A program made the translations under genes and the position numbers. The notes beneath the pieces are model-generated. The model worked only from the letters and a program-made list of their open reading frames with translations. It made no database searches and had not been told where the DNA came from. DNA of 64,000 nucleotides from Alsobacter sp045348435. GTDB taxonomy: Bacteria > Pseudomonadota > Alphaproteobacteria > Rhizobiales > Beijerinckiaceae. This document shows positions 43,356-52,741 of this stretch, piece by piece (within the stretch, counting starts at the first letter, position 1; each line of letters begins with the position of its first letter). Location of the stretch: assembly GCF_045348435.1 (NCBI RefSeq), contig NZ_CP157484.1:372001-436000 (forward strand), read 5' to 3'.

Positions 43356-43380
43356 CCTTCTCCCCGTGCCGGGGAGAAGG
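43356..43380. repeat. Perfect hairpin with 10-bp arms
   Basis: CCTTCTCCCC and GGGGAGAAGG flank a five-base loop. A degenerate copy is at 42943-42967. No T-run follows it on either strand, so I classify it as a repeat element end rather than a terminator. Confidence 0.8.
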
Positions 43381-43381
43381 G

Positions 43382-43499
43382 CGTCATCCCCGGCGGCGCG
43401 CAGCGCCGGGAAGGGGATCCAGGAGGGTTGGATCAGGGTCGCCCTTCGCCCGGCTTTTCTGGATTCCCTTCCCGCGCCTGCGGCGCGCCGGGGATGACG
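43382..43499. repeat. Large dispersed palindrome (40-bp arms)
   Basis: The 40-base segment 43382-43421 is an imperfect reverse complement of 43460-43499, with 38 bases between. Both ends carry GTCATCCCCGG or its complement, CCGGGGATGAC, and the inner ends carry GGATC/GGATT. This pattern resembles dispersed palindromes of Hyphomicrobiales genomes. An in-genome copy count would confirm it. Confidence 0.8.
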
Positions 43500-43652
43500 G
43501 GGTGGGTCTTGGGGGAAGGCCGCCGCTGGCCCCCTCGCCCCGGAACGGGGTGAGGGGTGGCGGGGCTTGGCTGCATGTCCCCTTATCCGGCGCAGCGCGC
43601 CGCCCTTGGGTCTAGCCTGTCATCCCCGGCGGAGCGGCGGGAGACGCCGGCG

Positions 43653-44168
43653 TCAGCGCTCCAGTTCGGAGAGGAGGTTCTGCAAGTCCAGCCGCTCGGT
43701 CATCATGGCGAGGGAGCCGTCGGGATTGCGGGGCCATTCGGATTCCGGGCGGTCCCAGTAGAGCTCGACGCCGTTGCGGTCAGGGTCGTCCAGGTAGAGC
43801 GCCTCGCTGACGCCGTGATCGGAGGCGCCGGTCAGCGGAACGCCGGCGGCGACCAGCCGACGCAACGCGTCGGCGAGGTCGCGGCGCGTCGGATAGAGGA
43901 TGGCGGTGTGGAACAGGCCGGTGGTCCCGGCCGGAGGCGGCGAGCCCCCGCGGCTTTCCCAGGTGTTGAGGCCGAGATGGTGGTGATAGCCCCCGGCCGA
44001 CAGAAAGGCGGCCTGGGTCCCGTAATGCTGCTGCACCTCGAAACCGAGCACGCCCGAATAGAACGCAATGGCGCGGTCCAAGTCGGCCACCTTCAGATGG
44101 ACATGCCCGATGCGGGTTCCCGCGGCGACCGGCGGGAAGGGGTGGGGTGCGTTGACGGCGGCGCTCAT
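43653..44168 (-). CDS. VOC family protein (glyoxalase/extradiol dioxygenase-like)
   Basis: A 171-residue vicinal oxygen chelate protein. One betaalphabetabetabeta module begins with IGHVHLKVADLDRAIAFYSGVLGFEV, where the first metal-binding His lies. LFHTAILYP supplies a second His and NGVELYWD the Glu, so a divalent metal site is likely. Its N-terminal module resembles catechol 2,3-dioxygenase-type VOC proteins, but it is shorter than true extradiol dioxygenases and the reaction is unassigned. The ATG at 44168 starts next to the conserved domain; a longer upstream reading is not supported. Confidence 0.82.
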   Translation of the reverse strand: MSAAVNAPHPFPPVAAGTRIGHVHLKVADLDRAIAFYSGVLGFEVQQHYGTQAAFLSAGGYHHHLGLNTWESRGGSPPPAGTTGLFHTAILYPTRRDLADALRRLVAAGVPLTGASDHGVSEALYLDDPDRNGVELYWDRPESEWPRNPDGSLAMMTERLDLQNLLSELER

Positions 44169-44271
44169 GACGATCCTCGATGTGTGGTCACCTACGAGAT
44201 CTAGGCACGCCATTTGGATCTTGCACGGCCAAGGGCGCAAAGCATGCTTTGCGCCCGGGCGTAGTTCGACC

Positions 44272-45591
44272 TCAGTTCACCAATCTGACGATCGTTCGTT
44301 TCTTCATCTCGTCCGTCAAGGCCTCGAGGTGCTCCGCGACCTTGGCGGCGTTGCTGGCGTAGAAGTAATGGTCCGGCCCGCTCGCGCATTCCTCGAGGAC
44401 GTGGGGATCGCCGTTCACGACATTGATCGCGTAGATCTCGATGTTCTTGGATTTGATCGCGCTGCAGGTGTCGATCGTGAGAGGGTCCATGCTCTCCTTG
44501 CGGGCGCACTCGCCGGCGTCCGGGATTGAGGTCCACCGATCGGTGGTGTTCATGCCGTCTGACATGAGGAGCATGATCTTTTTCCGGTCGCCCCAGTTCG
44601 CAGCACCCGCGATCGGCCGCTGTGGATCGAGCATCACTCCACCCCAGTAGGCGCCGAGGGTGATGTTGGTGCATCCGTCGAACTGCAGGCCGTCGATCCT
44701 GGACTTCAATTCGCCGAGATCACTGGTGAAGTTGGAGACGTCGTTCGCCTTGCTTCCAGTCCACCGCGTCGCGTTCCAGTGATCTTTCTTACAGGTCGTC
44801 GCCGGATATCTCGCGTCGTACTGCGACACGAAGGGGCCGACATCCTTGTCCCGGTCGACGAGGCATCCCTCCCAGGCGGTCGTGCTGACATTCGCGACCG
44901 AACTCGCGCTCCAGTTGAGCCAGGGTTTGTAGCGCGTCGAGTCTGCGTCGATCTTGACCACGGTGGCGAACGGGACCAGAGCCGCCCTGACGTCGGCCAC
45001 CGCCTTCAGCTTCTCCAGAAACTTCTTCAATCCCTTCTGAGCTTGCCGCGCCTTGCTGCCGGGCTTCGGAACCGGGACGGAGGAGCCGCTGTCGCCGTTG
45101 CCGATATACTTCATCGAGCCGGTCACGTCGAAAACGATCGCCAGTTCCATCGGCGGCAAGGTGTCGTAGTTGGCGACGGACCGCGTCGAGAGTTGCGAGA
45201 ACCGTTTACCGAGGAAAATTCCGAAGTAGTTGCCGACAGTCGTCGAGAGGTCCACGGTGACGGTGCGGGCCGTAGTGTCCTTCGTGACCGTATAATTAAC
45301 CTTGGTGATATCGATTTTATCGGTATTTGCCGATTTGAAATGCTCGGCCTTGAGAACATAGTTCGCGGATGGGTTAGTCTTGACCGCCACAGCAGCCGCG
45401 ACCGAGGCCGAGTCGGCCATATTCTGCAGCTGGGCTTCCAGTTTGGTCAGCCGCGAGTAATCGACCGCGAGCCCCACCATCGCGAGGATGGGAAGCACCG
45501 CGACGATGAACACCACCGAGAAAGCGCCGTTCTCGTTTGTCGCGAAAGCTTTCAGCAGCCGGGAGAACCGACTTGGACCTTTGAACGCCAT
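44272..45591 (-). CDS. TadG-like VWA domain protein
   Basis: A 439-residue protein. An N-terminal TadE/TadG-type segment (NENGAFSVVFIVAVLPILAMVGLAVDYSRL) acts as a membrane anchor, followed by a pseudopilin-like helix. The C-terminal von Willebrand A domain carries a MIDAS signature in LAIVFDVTGSMKYIG (about 157-171). It should be an exported, metal-binding accessory to a Flp/Tad pilus or an adhesin. No other tad or flp gene is within the window, so the partner may be elsewhere. Base composition is lower in GC and more variable than its neighbours. The ATG at 45591 was preferred to an upstream GTG at 45600. Confidence 0.85.
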   Translation of the reverse strand: MAFKGPSRFSRLLKAFATNENGAFSVVFIVAVLPILAMVGLAVDYSRLTKLEAQLQNMADSASVAAAVAVKTNPSANYVLKAEHFKSANTDKIDITKVNYTVTKDTTARTVTVDLSTTVGNYFGIFLGKRFSQLSTRSVANYDTLPPMELAIVFDVTGSMKYIGNGDSGSSVPVPKPGSKARQAQKGLKKFLEKLKAVADVRAALVPFATVVKIDADSTRYKPWLNWSASSVANVSTTAWEGCLVDRDKDVGPFVSQYDARYPATTCKKDHWNATRWTGSKANDVSNFTSDLGELKSRIDGLQFDGCTNITLGAYWGGVMLDPQRPIAGAANWGDRKKIMLLMSDGMNTTDRWTSIPDAGECARKESMDPLTIDTCSAIKSKNIEIYAINVVNGDPHVLEECASGPDHYFYASNAAKVAEHLEALTDEMKKRTIVRLVN

Positions 45592-45814
45592 GGCACCCAC
45601 TCACTTTTGTTGTGAGTTGAGTAATGTCAAAAATTTCATAAACTGACGTTAATCAATAACTCGATTGTTCCTGATCTTCTTTACCGATGATTCATCATTC
45701 TGCATGGCGTGGCTTGTCGGCTGCCGGACACGCGTGGCTGGGCTCGACGTGTCCAGAAGTGGGAGGTCAGACGAAAAAGGAAGAGCGGCCTTGCTGCGCA
45801 CCAGGCGGGCGGGA

Positions 45815-48800
45815 TCACTCCGCCGCCGCGCGGGTCGCCCGCCATTGCGCCAGCAGCGCGCGCAGCGCCGCGGGCTTCAGGGGCTTGTTGAGCACGTGGA
45901 TGTCTTTCTCAGAGGCGAGGTCGCGCACGGCCGGCGTGCGGTCGGCCGTGACCAGCACGGCGGGCAGGTCGGCGCCCAGCTTCCAGCGCAGCGCCGTGAT
46001 GGCCTCGATGCCGTCGCCCTCGTCGAGATGGTAGTCGGCGATCACGACGTCGGGCCGCAGCTTGCGGCGGCGCAGGGCGGCCTGGGCCTCCTTCAGGCCC
46101 GGGGCGGCCAGCACGGCGCAGCCCCAGCCGGTGAGCAGGGTCGTCATGCCGTTCAGGATCGCGGGCTCGTTGTCGATGCACAGCACCGCCATGCCGGCCA
46201 GCGGAGCGGCGACCGTCGGCCGGGCGTCGCGCTGCGCCGCCATCGCCGGTAGCGGGGCGGCCACCGGCAGCTCGACCGTGAATACCGAGCCGCGGCCCAG
46301 CTGCGACTGCAGCCGGATTGGATGGTCCAGCACGCGCCCGATGCGTTCCACGATGGAGAGGCCCAGCCCTAGCCCGGGGGCCGCCCGGGCGCCCTGGTCG
46401 AGCCGCTGGAACTCGCGGAACACGGCCTTCTGCTTGGACGGCGGGATGCCGAGCCCGGTGTCCCAGACCTCCAGCCGCAGCCGCCCGCGCCGGCGCCTGC
46501 AGCCGACGAGGACGCGGCCTTTCATGGTGTATTTGATCGCGTTCGAGACAAGGTTCTGCAACAGCCGCCGCAGCAGGCGCCGGTCCGAACGCACCGTCAG
46601 GGAGCAGGGCATGAAAGTGAGGCGCAGGCCCTTCTCGCGGGCGACGGGCTCGAACTCCAGCTTCAGCTGGTTGAGGATGTCGTCGATGCGGAAGCTCGAC
46701 ACCTCCGCCTTCATGGCTCCGGAATCGAGCCGGGAGATATCGAGCAGGGCGGTCAGGATTTCCTCGACCGCCTCCAGCGAGGCGTCGACGTTCTGGGCCA
46801 GCCCGGCGACGTCGCCGGCCTGGGTGCGCTCCACCAGCGAGGTGGCGTAGAGCCGCGCGGCGTTCAGCGGCTGCAGGATGTCGTGGCTGGCGGCGGCGAG
46901 GAAGCGCGTCTTCGACACATTGGCGTCATCGGCCTGGGCCTTGGCGCGGCCGAGCTCCTCGTTGAGGCGCATCAGCTCCTCGGTGCGCTCGCGGACCCGG
47001 CGCTCCAGCGTCTCGTTGGCGCGCTCGAGCGCCTCCTCGGCCTCCACCGAGGCGGTGATGTCCGTGTAGGTGGTCACGATGCCGCCGTCCGGCATATGGG
47101 CGGAGCGGATCTCGATGACCTTGTGGCTGTCGTGCAGGCGCACCCGGACGGGCTCGGCGTCGTTGACGAAGCTCTCCAGCCGGGAGGTGACGAATTCGTC
47201 CGGCTCGCCCGGCCCGTAGCTGCCGCGCGCCGCGTTGAAGCGCACGATCTCGTCGAGGCCGGTGCCCGCCCGGGCGAGGTCGGGCGGCAGGTCGAACAGC
47301 TCCTGGAACTCACGGTTCCAGCACATCAGGCGCAGGTCGCGGTCGAACACCGTGATGCCCTGGCGGGCGTGATCGAGCGCGTGCTGCAGCAGGTCGCGGT
47401 TGTACTGGATGGCCGCGGAGGCGTCGTCCAGGAGCTTGAGCGCGGCCTTCTTGGTGACGTTGCGCCGGCGCAGCAGCAGCGACAGGACGAGGCGGGACGA
47501 CGCCGCCCCGATGGCGGAGGCCAAGAGGTGCTCGGCGTAGCGCAGCAGGTGGATGTCGGCGTCGCGCCCCGGCTCCAGCGGCAGGCCGCGGCTGGCCGAG
47601 AAGGCCTGGAAGGAGGAGGCCGCCTGCTCCTCGCCCAGGTAGCGCGCCACCGTGGCGCGCAACTCGCCCACCGTGACGGTGGCGCGCCAGAGCCGGAAGG
47701 ACTGGCCCATCTGCGGCATGTCGGGCGACACGAAGGTGCTCGCCTGCAGCCGCTCGATCGGGTTGGCCGGCCGCGCCAGCGAAAAGGCCGTGAAGGCGAG
47801 CGCGTTGACGCCGAGGCTCCAGGCCGCGCCGCGCGTGATCTCGTTCAGGCCGAAGCGGATGCCGTCCGGATGGACGCCGACCAGCAGGCTGTCGAGCCCC
47901 ACCCAGTCGACCCCGATGGCGCTCAGCGAGCGCAGCCAGTCCGGGTCCGCGACGCTGGGGATGAACAGGGTGGCGGCCCAGACCAGGAGGCCGGACACGA
48001 TGCCAGCCGTCGCCCCCAGCGCCGTGGCGCGCCGCCAGAACAGGCCCGCGAAGAAGGCCGGCGCGATCTGGGCGATGGCCGCGAAGGAGATCAGCCCGAT
48101 CGACGCAAGCGCCGCCTCGCCCATGTTCTTGAAGTAGAAATAGGCCAGCAGCAGCACCAGCAGGATCGCCACCCGCCGCACCGCCAGGATCAGCCCGCCC
48201 ATGTTGCCGATGCCGGCCGCGCCCGTGACGGCGCGCCGGCGCAGCACCAGCGGGATCACGAGGTCGTTGGAAATCATGATGGCGAGCGCGACGCTCTCCA
48301 CGATCACCATGGCGGTCGCCGCCGAGAGGCCGCCCGTGAAGGCGATCAGCGTCATGACGTTCTGGCCGTGGCGCAGCGGCAGCTCCAGCACCGCCATGTC
48401 GCGGTCGACGCCGAGCGGCAGCAGCAGGTCCGCGGCCAGCGCGAGCGGCACGACGAAGAGGTTGATGAGCGCCAGATAGAGCGGGAAGAGCCACGCCGCG
48501 CGGCGCGTGTCGGCGGGGTCGCGGTTCTCCACCACGGTCACGTGGAACTGCCGCGGCAGCAGCAGGATGATCAGGCCCGACATCATGGTGACGCCCAGGA
48601 AGGCCGGCCAGCCCGCCCCGCGGTCCAGCAGGGGCGTCAGGTCCGTCCGGGCCGCCGCCTTCGCCAGGAGGTCGCCCATCCCGTCGAAGAGGCCGTAGAC
48701 CACCGCCGCCCCGACGGCCAGGAAGGACAGGAGCTTGACGACCGACTCCGCCGCCACGGCCAGCATCAGGCCGTCCTGGTGCTCGGTGGCGTCGACATGG

Positions 48801-49348
48801 CGGGTGCCGAACGCCGTGGCGAAGCCGGCCAGGATGAGGGCGATCAGCAAGGCGAGGTCGCCGAAGATCGGCACCGACTGGGACACCGCGCCAGGCTGGA
48901 CGGCGTCCAGCAGGGTGGTGAGCGAGGCCGCGATCGCCTTCAACTGGAGCGCGATATAGGGCACGCAGCCGATGACCGCGGTGAGGCTGACCAGCGCCGC
49001 CACCCGCTCGCTCTTGCCATAGCGCGAGGCCACGAAATCCGCGATCGAGGTGATGTTCTGCGACTTGGCGAGGCGCACGATGCGGCCGACGAGACCGTAG
49101 CAGAGCCCGATCACCAAGGCGGGGCCGATATAGATCGCCAGGAAGTCGAGGCCCGAGCGGGACGCCAGCCCGACCGAGCCGAAGAAGGTCCACGAGGTGC
49201 AGAACACCGCCAGGGCGAGAGCCTGGATGGTGGGCCGCGCCCGGCCGGTGACCCAGCGCCGTCCGGCCGTGTCGCCGTAATGGGCGACGGCGAACAGGAT
49301 GCACAGATACGCCAACGCGGTCAGAACGACCGACCAGCCCGCCAACAC
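45815..49348 (-). CDS. Hybrid sensor histidine kinase with sodium:solute symporter domain (CbrA/NahK-like)
   Basis: A 1177-residue protein. About residues 1-500 form an SSF-type transporter domain with 13 helices (for example IQALALAVFCTSWTFFGSVGLASRSG and GLDFLAIYIGPALVIGLCYG). A linker and a PAS domain (about 680-790) follow, then a coiled segment (EALERANETLERRVRERTEELMRLN). The dimerisation domain has the H-box FLAAASHDILQPLNAARLY, the HATPase domain includes ISVSNAIKY-like NLVSNAIKYTM, and a C-terminal receiver domain has IADYHLDEGDG with the phospho-acceptor Asp. It should sense a solute and phosphorylate an internal receiver and a separate regulator. The orphan LuxR regulator at 23096 is a candidate partner. 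The start is a GTG after GGGGGAGG. Confidence 0.93.
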   Translation of the reverse strand: MLAGWSVVLTALAYLCILFAVAHYGDTAGRRWVTGRARPTIQALALAVFCTSWTFFGSVGLASRSGLDFLAIYIGPALVIGLCYGLVGRIVRLAKSQNITSIADFVASRYGKSERVAALVSLTAVIGCVPYIALQLKAIAASLTTLLDAVQPGAVSQSVPIFGDLALLIALILAGFATAFGTRHVDATEHQDGLMLAVAAESVVKLLSFLAVGAAVVYGLFDGMGDLLAKAAARTDLTPLLDRGAGWPAFLGVTMMSGLIILLLPRQFHVTVVENRDPADTRRAAWLFPLYLALINLFVVPLALAADLLLPLGVDRDMAVLELPLRHGQNVMTLIAFTGGLSAATAMVIVESVALAIMISNDLVIPLVLRRRAVTGAAGIGNMGGLILAVRRVAILLVLLLAYFYFKNMGEAALASIGLISFAAIAQIAPAFFAGLFWRRATALGATAGIVSGLLVWAATLFIPSVADPDWLRSLSAIGVDWVGLDSLLVGVHPDGIRFGLNEITRGAAWSLGVNALAFTAFSLARPANPIERLQASTFVSPDMPQMGQSFRLWRATVTVGELRATVARYLGEEQAASSFQAFSASRGLPLEPGRDADIHLLRYAEHLLASAIGAASSRLVLSLLLRRRNVTKKAALKLLDDASAAIQYNRDLLQHALDHARQGITVFDRDLRLMCWNREFQELFDLPPDLARAGTGLDEIVRFNAARGSYGPGEPDEFVTSRLESFVNDAEPVRVRLHDSHKVIEIRSAHMPDGGIVTTYTDITASVEAEEALERANETLERRVRERTEELMRLNEELGRAKAQADDANVSKTRFLAAASHDILQPLNAARLYATSLVERTQAGDVAGLAQNVDASLEAVEEILTALLDISRLDSGAMKAEVSSFRIDDILNQLKLEFEPVAREKGLRLTFMPCSLTVRSDRRLLRRLLQNLVSNAIKYTMKGRVLVGCRRRRGRLRLEVWDTGLGIPPSKQKAVFREFQRLDQGARAAPGLGLGLSIVERIGRVLDHPIRLQSQLGRGSVFTVELPVAAPLPAMAAQRDARPTVAAPLAGMAVLCIDNEPAILNGMTTLLTGWGCAVLAAPGLKEAQAALRRRKLRPDVVIADYHLDEGDGIEAITALRWKLGADLPAVLVTADRTPAVRDLASEKDIHVLNKPLKPAALRALLAQWRATRAAAE

Positions 49349-49541
49349 CGTCCTCCCCCTCTCAACCGGAGAGAAGCCTAGCCGCCTTCGCGTCCTGGCG
49401 GAAGTACAGCTCGGTGATGGGATTTAGCCGACAGTTCGCGCGATGGTTGAAACGTTCGCCGACGTCTTTTCTTTTTCCGACAATTGTCTAGCCTTCGTTT
49501 GAAAGCGGGCCGCCTCCGGCGCCCGCCGCAGGAGGGGTTCC

Positions 49542-49964
49542 ATGCTCAACGAGTTCAAGGCTTTCGCCATGCGCGGCAACGTCGTCGATCTGGCGATCGG
49601 CGTCGTCATCGGCGCGGCTTTCGGCAAGATCGTCGACTCGCTCGTCAACGACATCATCATGCCGATCATCGGGGCGATCACGGGCGGCCTGGATTTCTCC
49701 AACATCTACATCCCGCTCTCCAGTTCGGTGAAGCTCGGGATGGCCTATGGGGACGCCAAGAAGGCCGGCGCCGTCATGGGGATCGGCAATTTCATCAACA
49801 CGGTCGTCTTCTTCCTGATCATCGCGTGGGTGCTGTTCATCGTCGTCAAGGCGATCACCCGCATCCAGCGCCAGGAGGCCGCCAAGCCCACCGTGCCGGC
49901 CGCGCCCACCAAGGAGGAAGTGCTCCTCACCGGAATCCGCGACATCCTGGCCGCCAAGGGCTGA
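49542..49964 (+). CDS. mscL: Large-conductance mechanosensitive channel
   Basis: A 140-residue homopentameric inner-membrane channel that opens under membrane tension in hypoosmotic shock. The N-terminal amphipathic helix and first transmembrane segment, FKAFAMRGNVVDLAIGVVIGAAFGKIV, and the second helix, FINTVVFFLIIAWVLFIVV, match the family. The cytoplasmic C-terminal helix is KEEVLLTGIRDILA. GGAGGGG lies before the ATG. The gene is divergent from the SSF-kinase. Confidence 0.95.
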   Translation: MLNEFKAFAMRGNVVDLAIGVVIGAAFGKIVDSLVNDIIMPIIGAITGGLDFSNIYIPLSSSVKLGMAYGDAKKAGAVMGIGNFINTVVFFLIIAWVLFIVVKAITRIQRQEAAKPTVPAAPTKEEVLLTGIRDILAAKG

Positions 49965-50090
49965 CGGGAGCTGCATCGGGCCAGAAGCGACGCTGATGGC
50001 TCCGATGACGTTTTTTGAGAAGACGGCGGCGGGAGACGCGTGGCAGAAGAGCCGCTTCATCCCTGGTGATGCAAGCGGCTCGATTCCTTG

Positions 50091-51347
50091 ATGACCGATC
50101 TCTCCGCCCCCGCCGACCTCCGGACGGCCGACCCGGCCGACCCTGTCCTGGACGCCAGGCCGGCCGCTTCCACCGACGCCTTGCTCGCCGCCGTGCGGCC
50201 CGAGGCGGCCGGCGCGCCGGAAAGCGGCATCGTGGAGGTGTTCAACTACGGACGCGGCCGTCAGGGGCTCATCCCGCTCTGGGTGGGGGAGGGCGACCTG
50301 CCCACGCCGGGCTTCATCCAGGACGCGGCCACCCGCGCCCTGGCGGCGGGCGAGACCTTCTACACCTATCAGCGCGGCATCCCCGAGCTCCGCGACGCGA
50401 TCTCGCGCTACATGAGCCGCCTCTACGGCCAGGCGCTGCCGCCGGAGCGGTTCCACGTCACGACGGGCGGCATGCACGCGCTGCAGATGGCGATCCGCAT
50501 CGCGGCGGGCGCGGGCGACGAGGTGCTGATCCCGTCGCCGTCCTGGCCGAACTTCCTCGGCGCGGTGACGGTCGGCGGCGCGACGCCGGTCGAGGTACCG
50601 ATGAGCGTCGACCCTGTGCGCAACCGGTGGTCGCTCGACGTGGAGCGCCTCGCGGCCGCCGTCACGCCGCGCACCAGGCTCATCATCGTCAACTCGCCGT
50701 CCAATCCGACGGGCTGGACGGCCACCCGCGAGGAGCTGGAGGCGATCCTGGCGCTGGCGCGCCGCCACGGCCTGTGGATCGTGGCGGACGAGATCTATGG
50801 CCGCTTCGTCTTCGACGGCGCGGCGCTGGCGCCGTCCTTCCACGACATCATGGACGAGCAGGACCGCATCCTCTTCGTGCAGACCTTCTCGAAGAACTGG
50901 GCCATGACCGGCTGGCGGGTCGGCTGGCTGGAGTGCCACCCGGCGCTGGGCCAGGTCGTCGAGAACCTCATGCAGTATTCCTGCTCGGGCGTGCCGGCCT
51001 TCCTGCAGCGCGCCGCCGTGGTGGCGCTCGACCAGGGCGAGGGCTTCGTCGAGCATCAGATCGAGCGCGTGCGCCGCGGCCGCGACATCATCTGCAAGGG
51101 CCTCGCGGCTACCGGCCGGGTCGACTTCGCGGAGCCGGCGGGCGCCTTCTACCTGTTCTTCTCCATCAAGGGAGAGACCGACACGAGGCGCATGGCGCTG
51201 CGGCTGGTCGACGAGGCCAATGTGGGCATCGCGCCGGGCGCGGCCTTCGGGGCCGGCGGGGAGGCCTATTTCCGCCTGTGCTTCGCGCGCCGTCCCGAGG
51301 ACATCCAGGAAGCGGCCCGCCGAATCGCGGCGGCCCTGGCGCACTGA
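50091..51347 (+). CDS. Pyridoxal phosphate-dependent aminotransferase (class I/II)
   Basis: A 418-residue aminotransferase of fold type I. The substrate/cofactor region includes NSPSNPTGWTAT, the PLP-anchoring region VADEIYGRFVFDG and the lysine motif FSKNWAMTGWRVGWLE (Lys forms the Schiff base). RLCFARR near the C-terminus provides the carboxylate-binding Arg. It likely transfers amino groups between amino acids and 2-oxo acids in the AspC-like group; substrate specificity is not determined. The ATG at 50091 directly follows an in-frame TTG. It lies upstream of, and in line with, the FixL gene but about 67 bases away. Confidence 0.93.
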   Translation: MTDLSAPADLRTADPADPVLDARPAASTDALLAAVRPEAAGAPESGIVEVFNYGRGRQGLIPLWVGEGDLPTPGFIQDAATRALAAGETFYTYQRGIPELRDAISRYMSRLYGQALPPERFHVTTGGMHALQMAIRIAAGAGDEVLIPSPSWPNFLGAVTVGGATPVEVPMSVDPVRNRWSLDVERLAAAVTPRTRLIIVNSPSNPTGWTATREELEAILALARRHGLWIVADEIYGRFVFDGAALAPSFHDIMDEQDRILFVQTFSKNWAMTGWRVGWLECHPALGQVVENLMQYSCSGVPAFLQRAAVVALDQGEGFVEHQIERVRRGRDIICKGLAATGRVDFAEPAGAFYLFFSIKGETDTRRMALRLVDEANVGIAPGAAFGAGGEAYFRLCFARRPEDIQEAARRIAAALAH

Positions 51348-51414
51348 GGCCCCACCGTCCGCCGGTTGCGCTGGCGGCGCCGGCGCGCCAGAATGGCGCC
51401 ATGGGGTGGGACGC

Positions 51415-52596
51415 GTGAAGCAGGGCGACGACCAGCATGGCGGACCCACGCGCCCGACCGTGTCGGACGCACGCCTCGCCAGCGTCCTCGACACCGCCGT
51501 CGACGGCATCCTCGTCATCGAGGAGCAAGGCAAGATCCTCGTCTACAACAAGGCGTGCGAGAGCCTGTTCGGCTACGCGCCGGAAGAGGCGCTCGGCCAG
51601 AACGTCCAGCTGATCATGCCGTCGGACTACGCCTCGGCGCATGACCGCTATCTCGACAACTACGTCGGCACCGGCGAGCGCAAGATCATCGGCATCGGGC
51701 GCGAGGTCCGGGCCCGGCACAAGGACGGGACCGAGTTCCCGGTCGAACTCTCCGTCGGCGAGGCGCGCACGCCGGACGGGCGGCAGTTCATCGGCATCAT
51801 CCGCGACCTGCGCTCGCGCAAGGAAGCCGAGCGGCGCTTCAACGAGCTGCAGGCGGACCTCGTGCACATCGCCCGCGTCTCCGCCATGGACGAGATGGGA
51901 GCCGCGCTCGCCCACGAGCTGAACCAGCCGCTCACCGCCATCATGCTGTATCTGCAGGCCGCCACGCGCAGCATCACCCGGGCCGTGCAGGGCGCGACGC
52001 TACCGGTGGAGACCTTCCGGCAGGTGCTCGAAAAGGCCGTCCACGAGGCCGAGCGGGCCGGGGCGATCATCAGCCGCATGCGCCATTTCGTGGAGAAGCG
52101 GGAGCCGCAGCGGCGCGAAGTCGAGATCAACGCCATCGTGGACGAGGCCCTGGAGCTGGTGATGCTGGGCCAGCGCAATCCCCCCCGGGTCGTCCGCCGC
52201 TACTCCCGCGGCCTGCCCAAGGCGCTCGTCGACGCCGTGCAGATCCAGCAGATCGTGGTCAATCTCCTGCGCAACGCCGTGGAGGCGCTGAAGGGGCGCG
52301 AGCTTCCGGCGATCACCATCGAGACCCGCAAGGACGGGGAGCACCTGGAGGTCGTCGTCGAGGACAACGGGCCCGGGCTGCCTCCCACGGCCGTACCGAC
52401 GATCTTCAAGGCATTTTCTACTTCCAAGCGCACCGGGATGGGGCTAGGCCTATCCATCTCCCGCACGATCGCGCAAAATCATGCGGGAGACCTCACGGTC
52501 GATCCCGGCGGCGATGGGCGTGGCGCTCGCTTCGTCCTTCAACTGCCGATCATCGCCGCGCCCGACAACGGGTCGGCGGACGAGGACGCAGGATGA
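51415..52596 (+). CDS. fixL: FixL-type oxygen-sensing histidine kinase
   Basis: A 393-residue soluble sensor kinase. The single PAS domain (about 18-130) ends in FIGIIRDLRSRKEAE and has the heme-PAS marks of FixL: the proximal His76 in SAHDRYLDNY and Arg97 in IIGIGREV, which in FixL controls the response to bound oxygen. The H-box is ALAHELNQPLTAIMLYL (His167), and the HATPase domain has NNLLRNAVEAL-like and DNGPGL motifs. Low oxygen should release kinase activity and phosphorylate FixJ. There is no N-terminal membrane segment. The GTG start is supported by conserved sequence nearby. It is followed by fixJ, a receiver protein and a FixK-type regulator. Confidence 0.92.
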   Translation: MKQGDDQHGGPTRPTVSDARLASVLDTAVDGILVIEEQGKILVYNKACESLFGYAPEEALGQNVQLIMPSDYASAHDRYLDNYVGTGERKIIGIGREVRARHKDGTEFPVELSVGEARTPDGRQFIGIIRDLRSRKEAERRFNELQADLVHIARVSAMDEMGAALAHELNQPLTAIMLYLQAATRSITRAVQGATLPVETFRQVLEKAVHEAERAGAIISRMRHFVEKREPQRREVEINAIVDEALELVMLGQRNPPRVVRRYSRGLPKALVDAVQIQQIVVNLLRNAVEALKGRELPAITIETRKDGEHLEVVVEDNGPGLPPTAVPTIFKAFSTSKRTGMGLGLSISRTIAQNHAGDLTVDPGGDGRGARFVLQLPIIAAPDNGSADEDAG

Positions 52597-52741
52597 CGAT
52601 TGGCGCAGACCGCTGCGCCGGTCCACACAGAATGGCGCCGAATGCGTGATCCGCCCAATTGGGAAGATTGCGGATGCCCGGCGCCCCATCATGATGAGTG
52701 GCCGCAGCTGAAGCGGCCGCGGGACTTGGCGGCGAGTGCAC

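Larger units (their letters stand above)
42894..43652. repeat. Repeat-rich, gene-free spacer
   Basis: About 760 bases without a convincing gene. It contains two copies of a CCTTCTCCCCGTGCCG-type hairpin (42943-42967 degenerate; 43356-43380 perfect), a large palindrome (43382-43499) and a short AT-rich island near 43285-43315. A further half-copy of the GTCATCCCCGGCG end motif lies near 43619. Long reading frames exist on both strands, but they are Pro/Arg/Ser-rich and follow the repeat structure. Confidence 0.75.

Noticed and set aside
45641..45656. Half FixK box upstream of the TadG-like gene
   Set aside because: Only one half-site is intact, and the AT-rich context makes a chance match likely.
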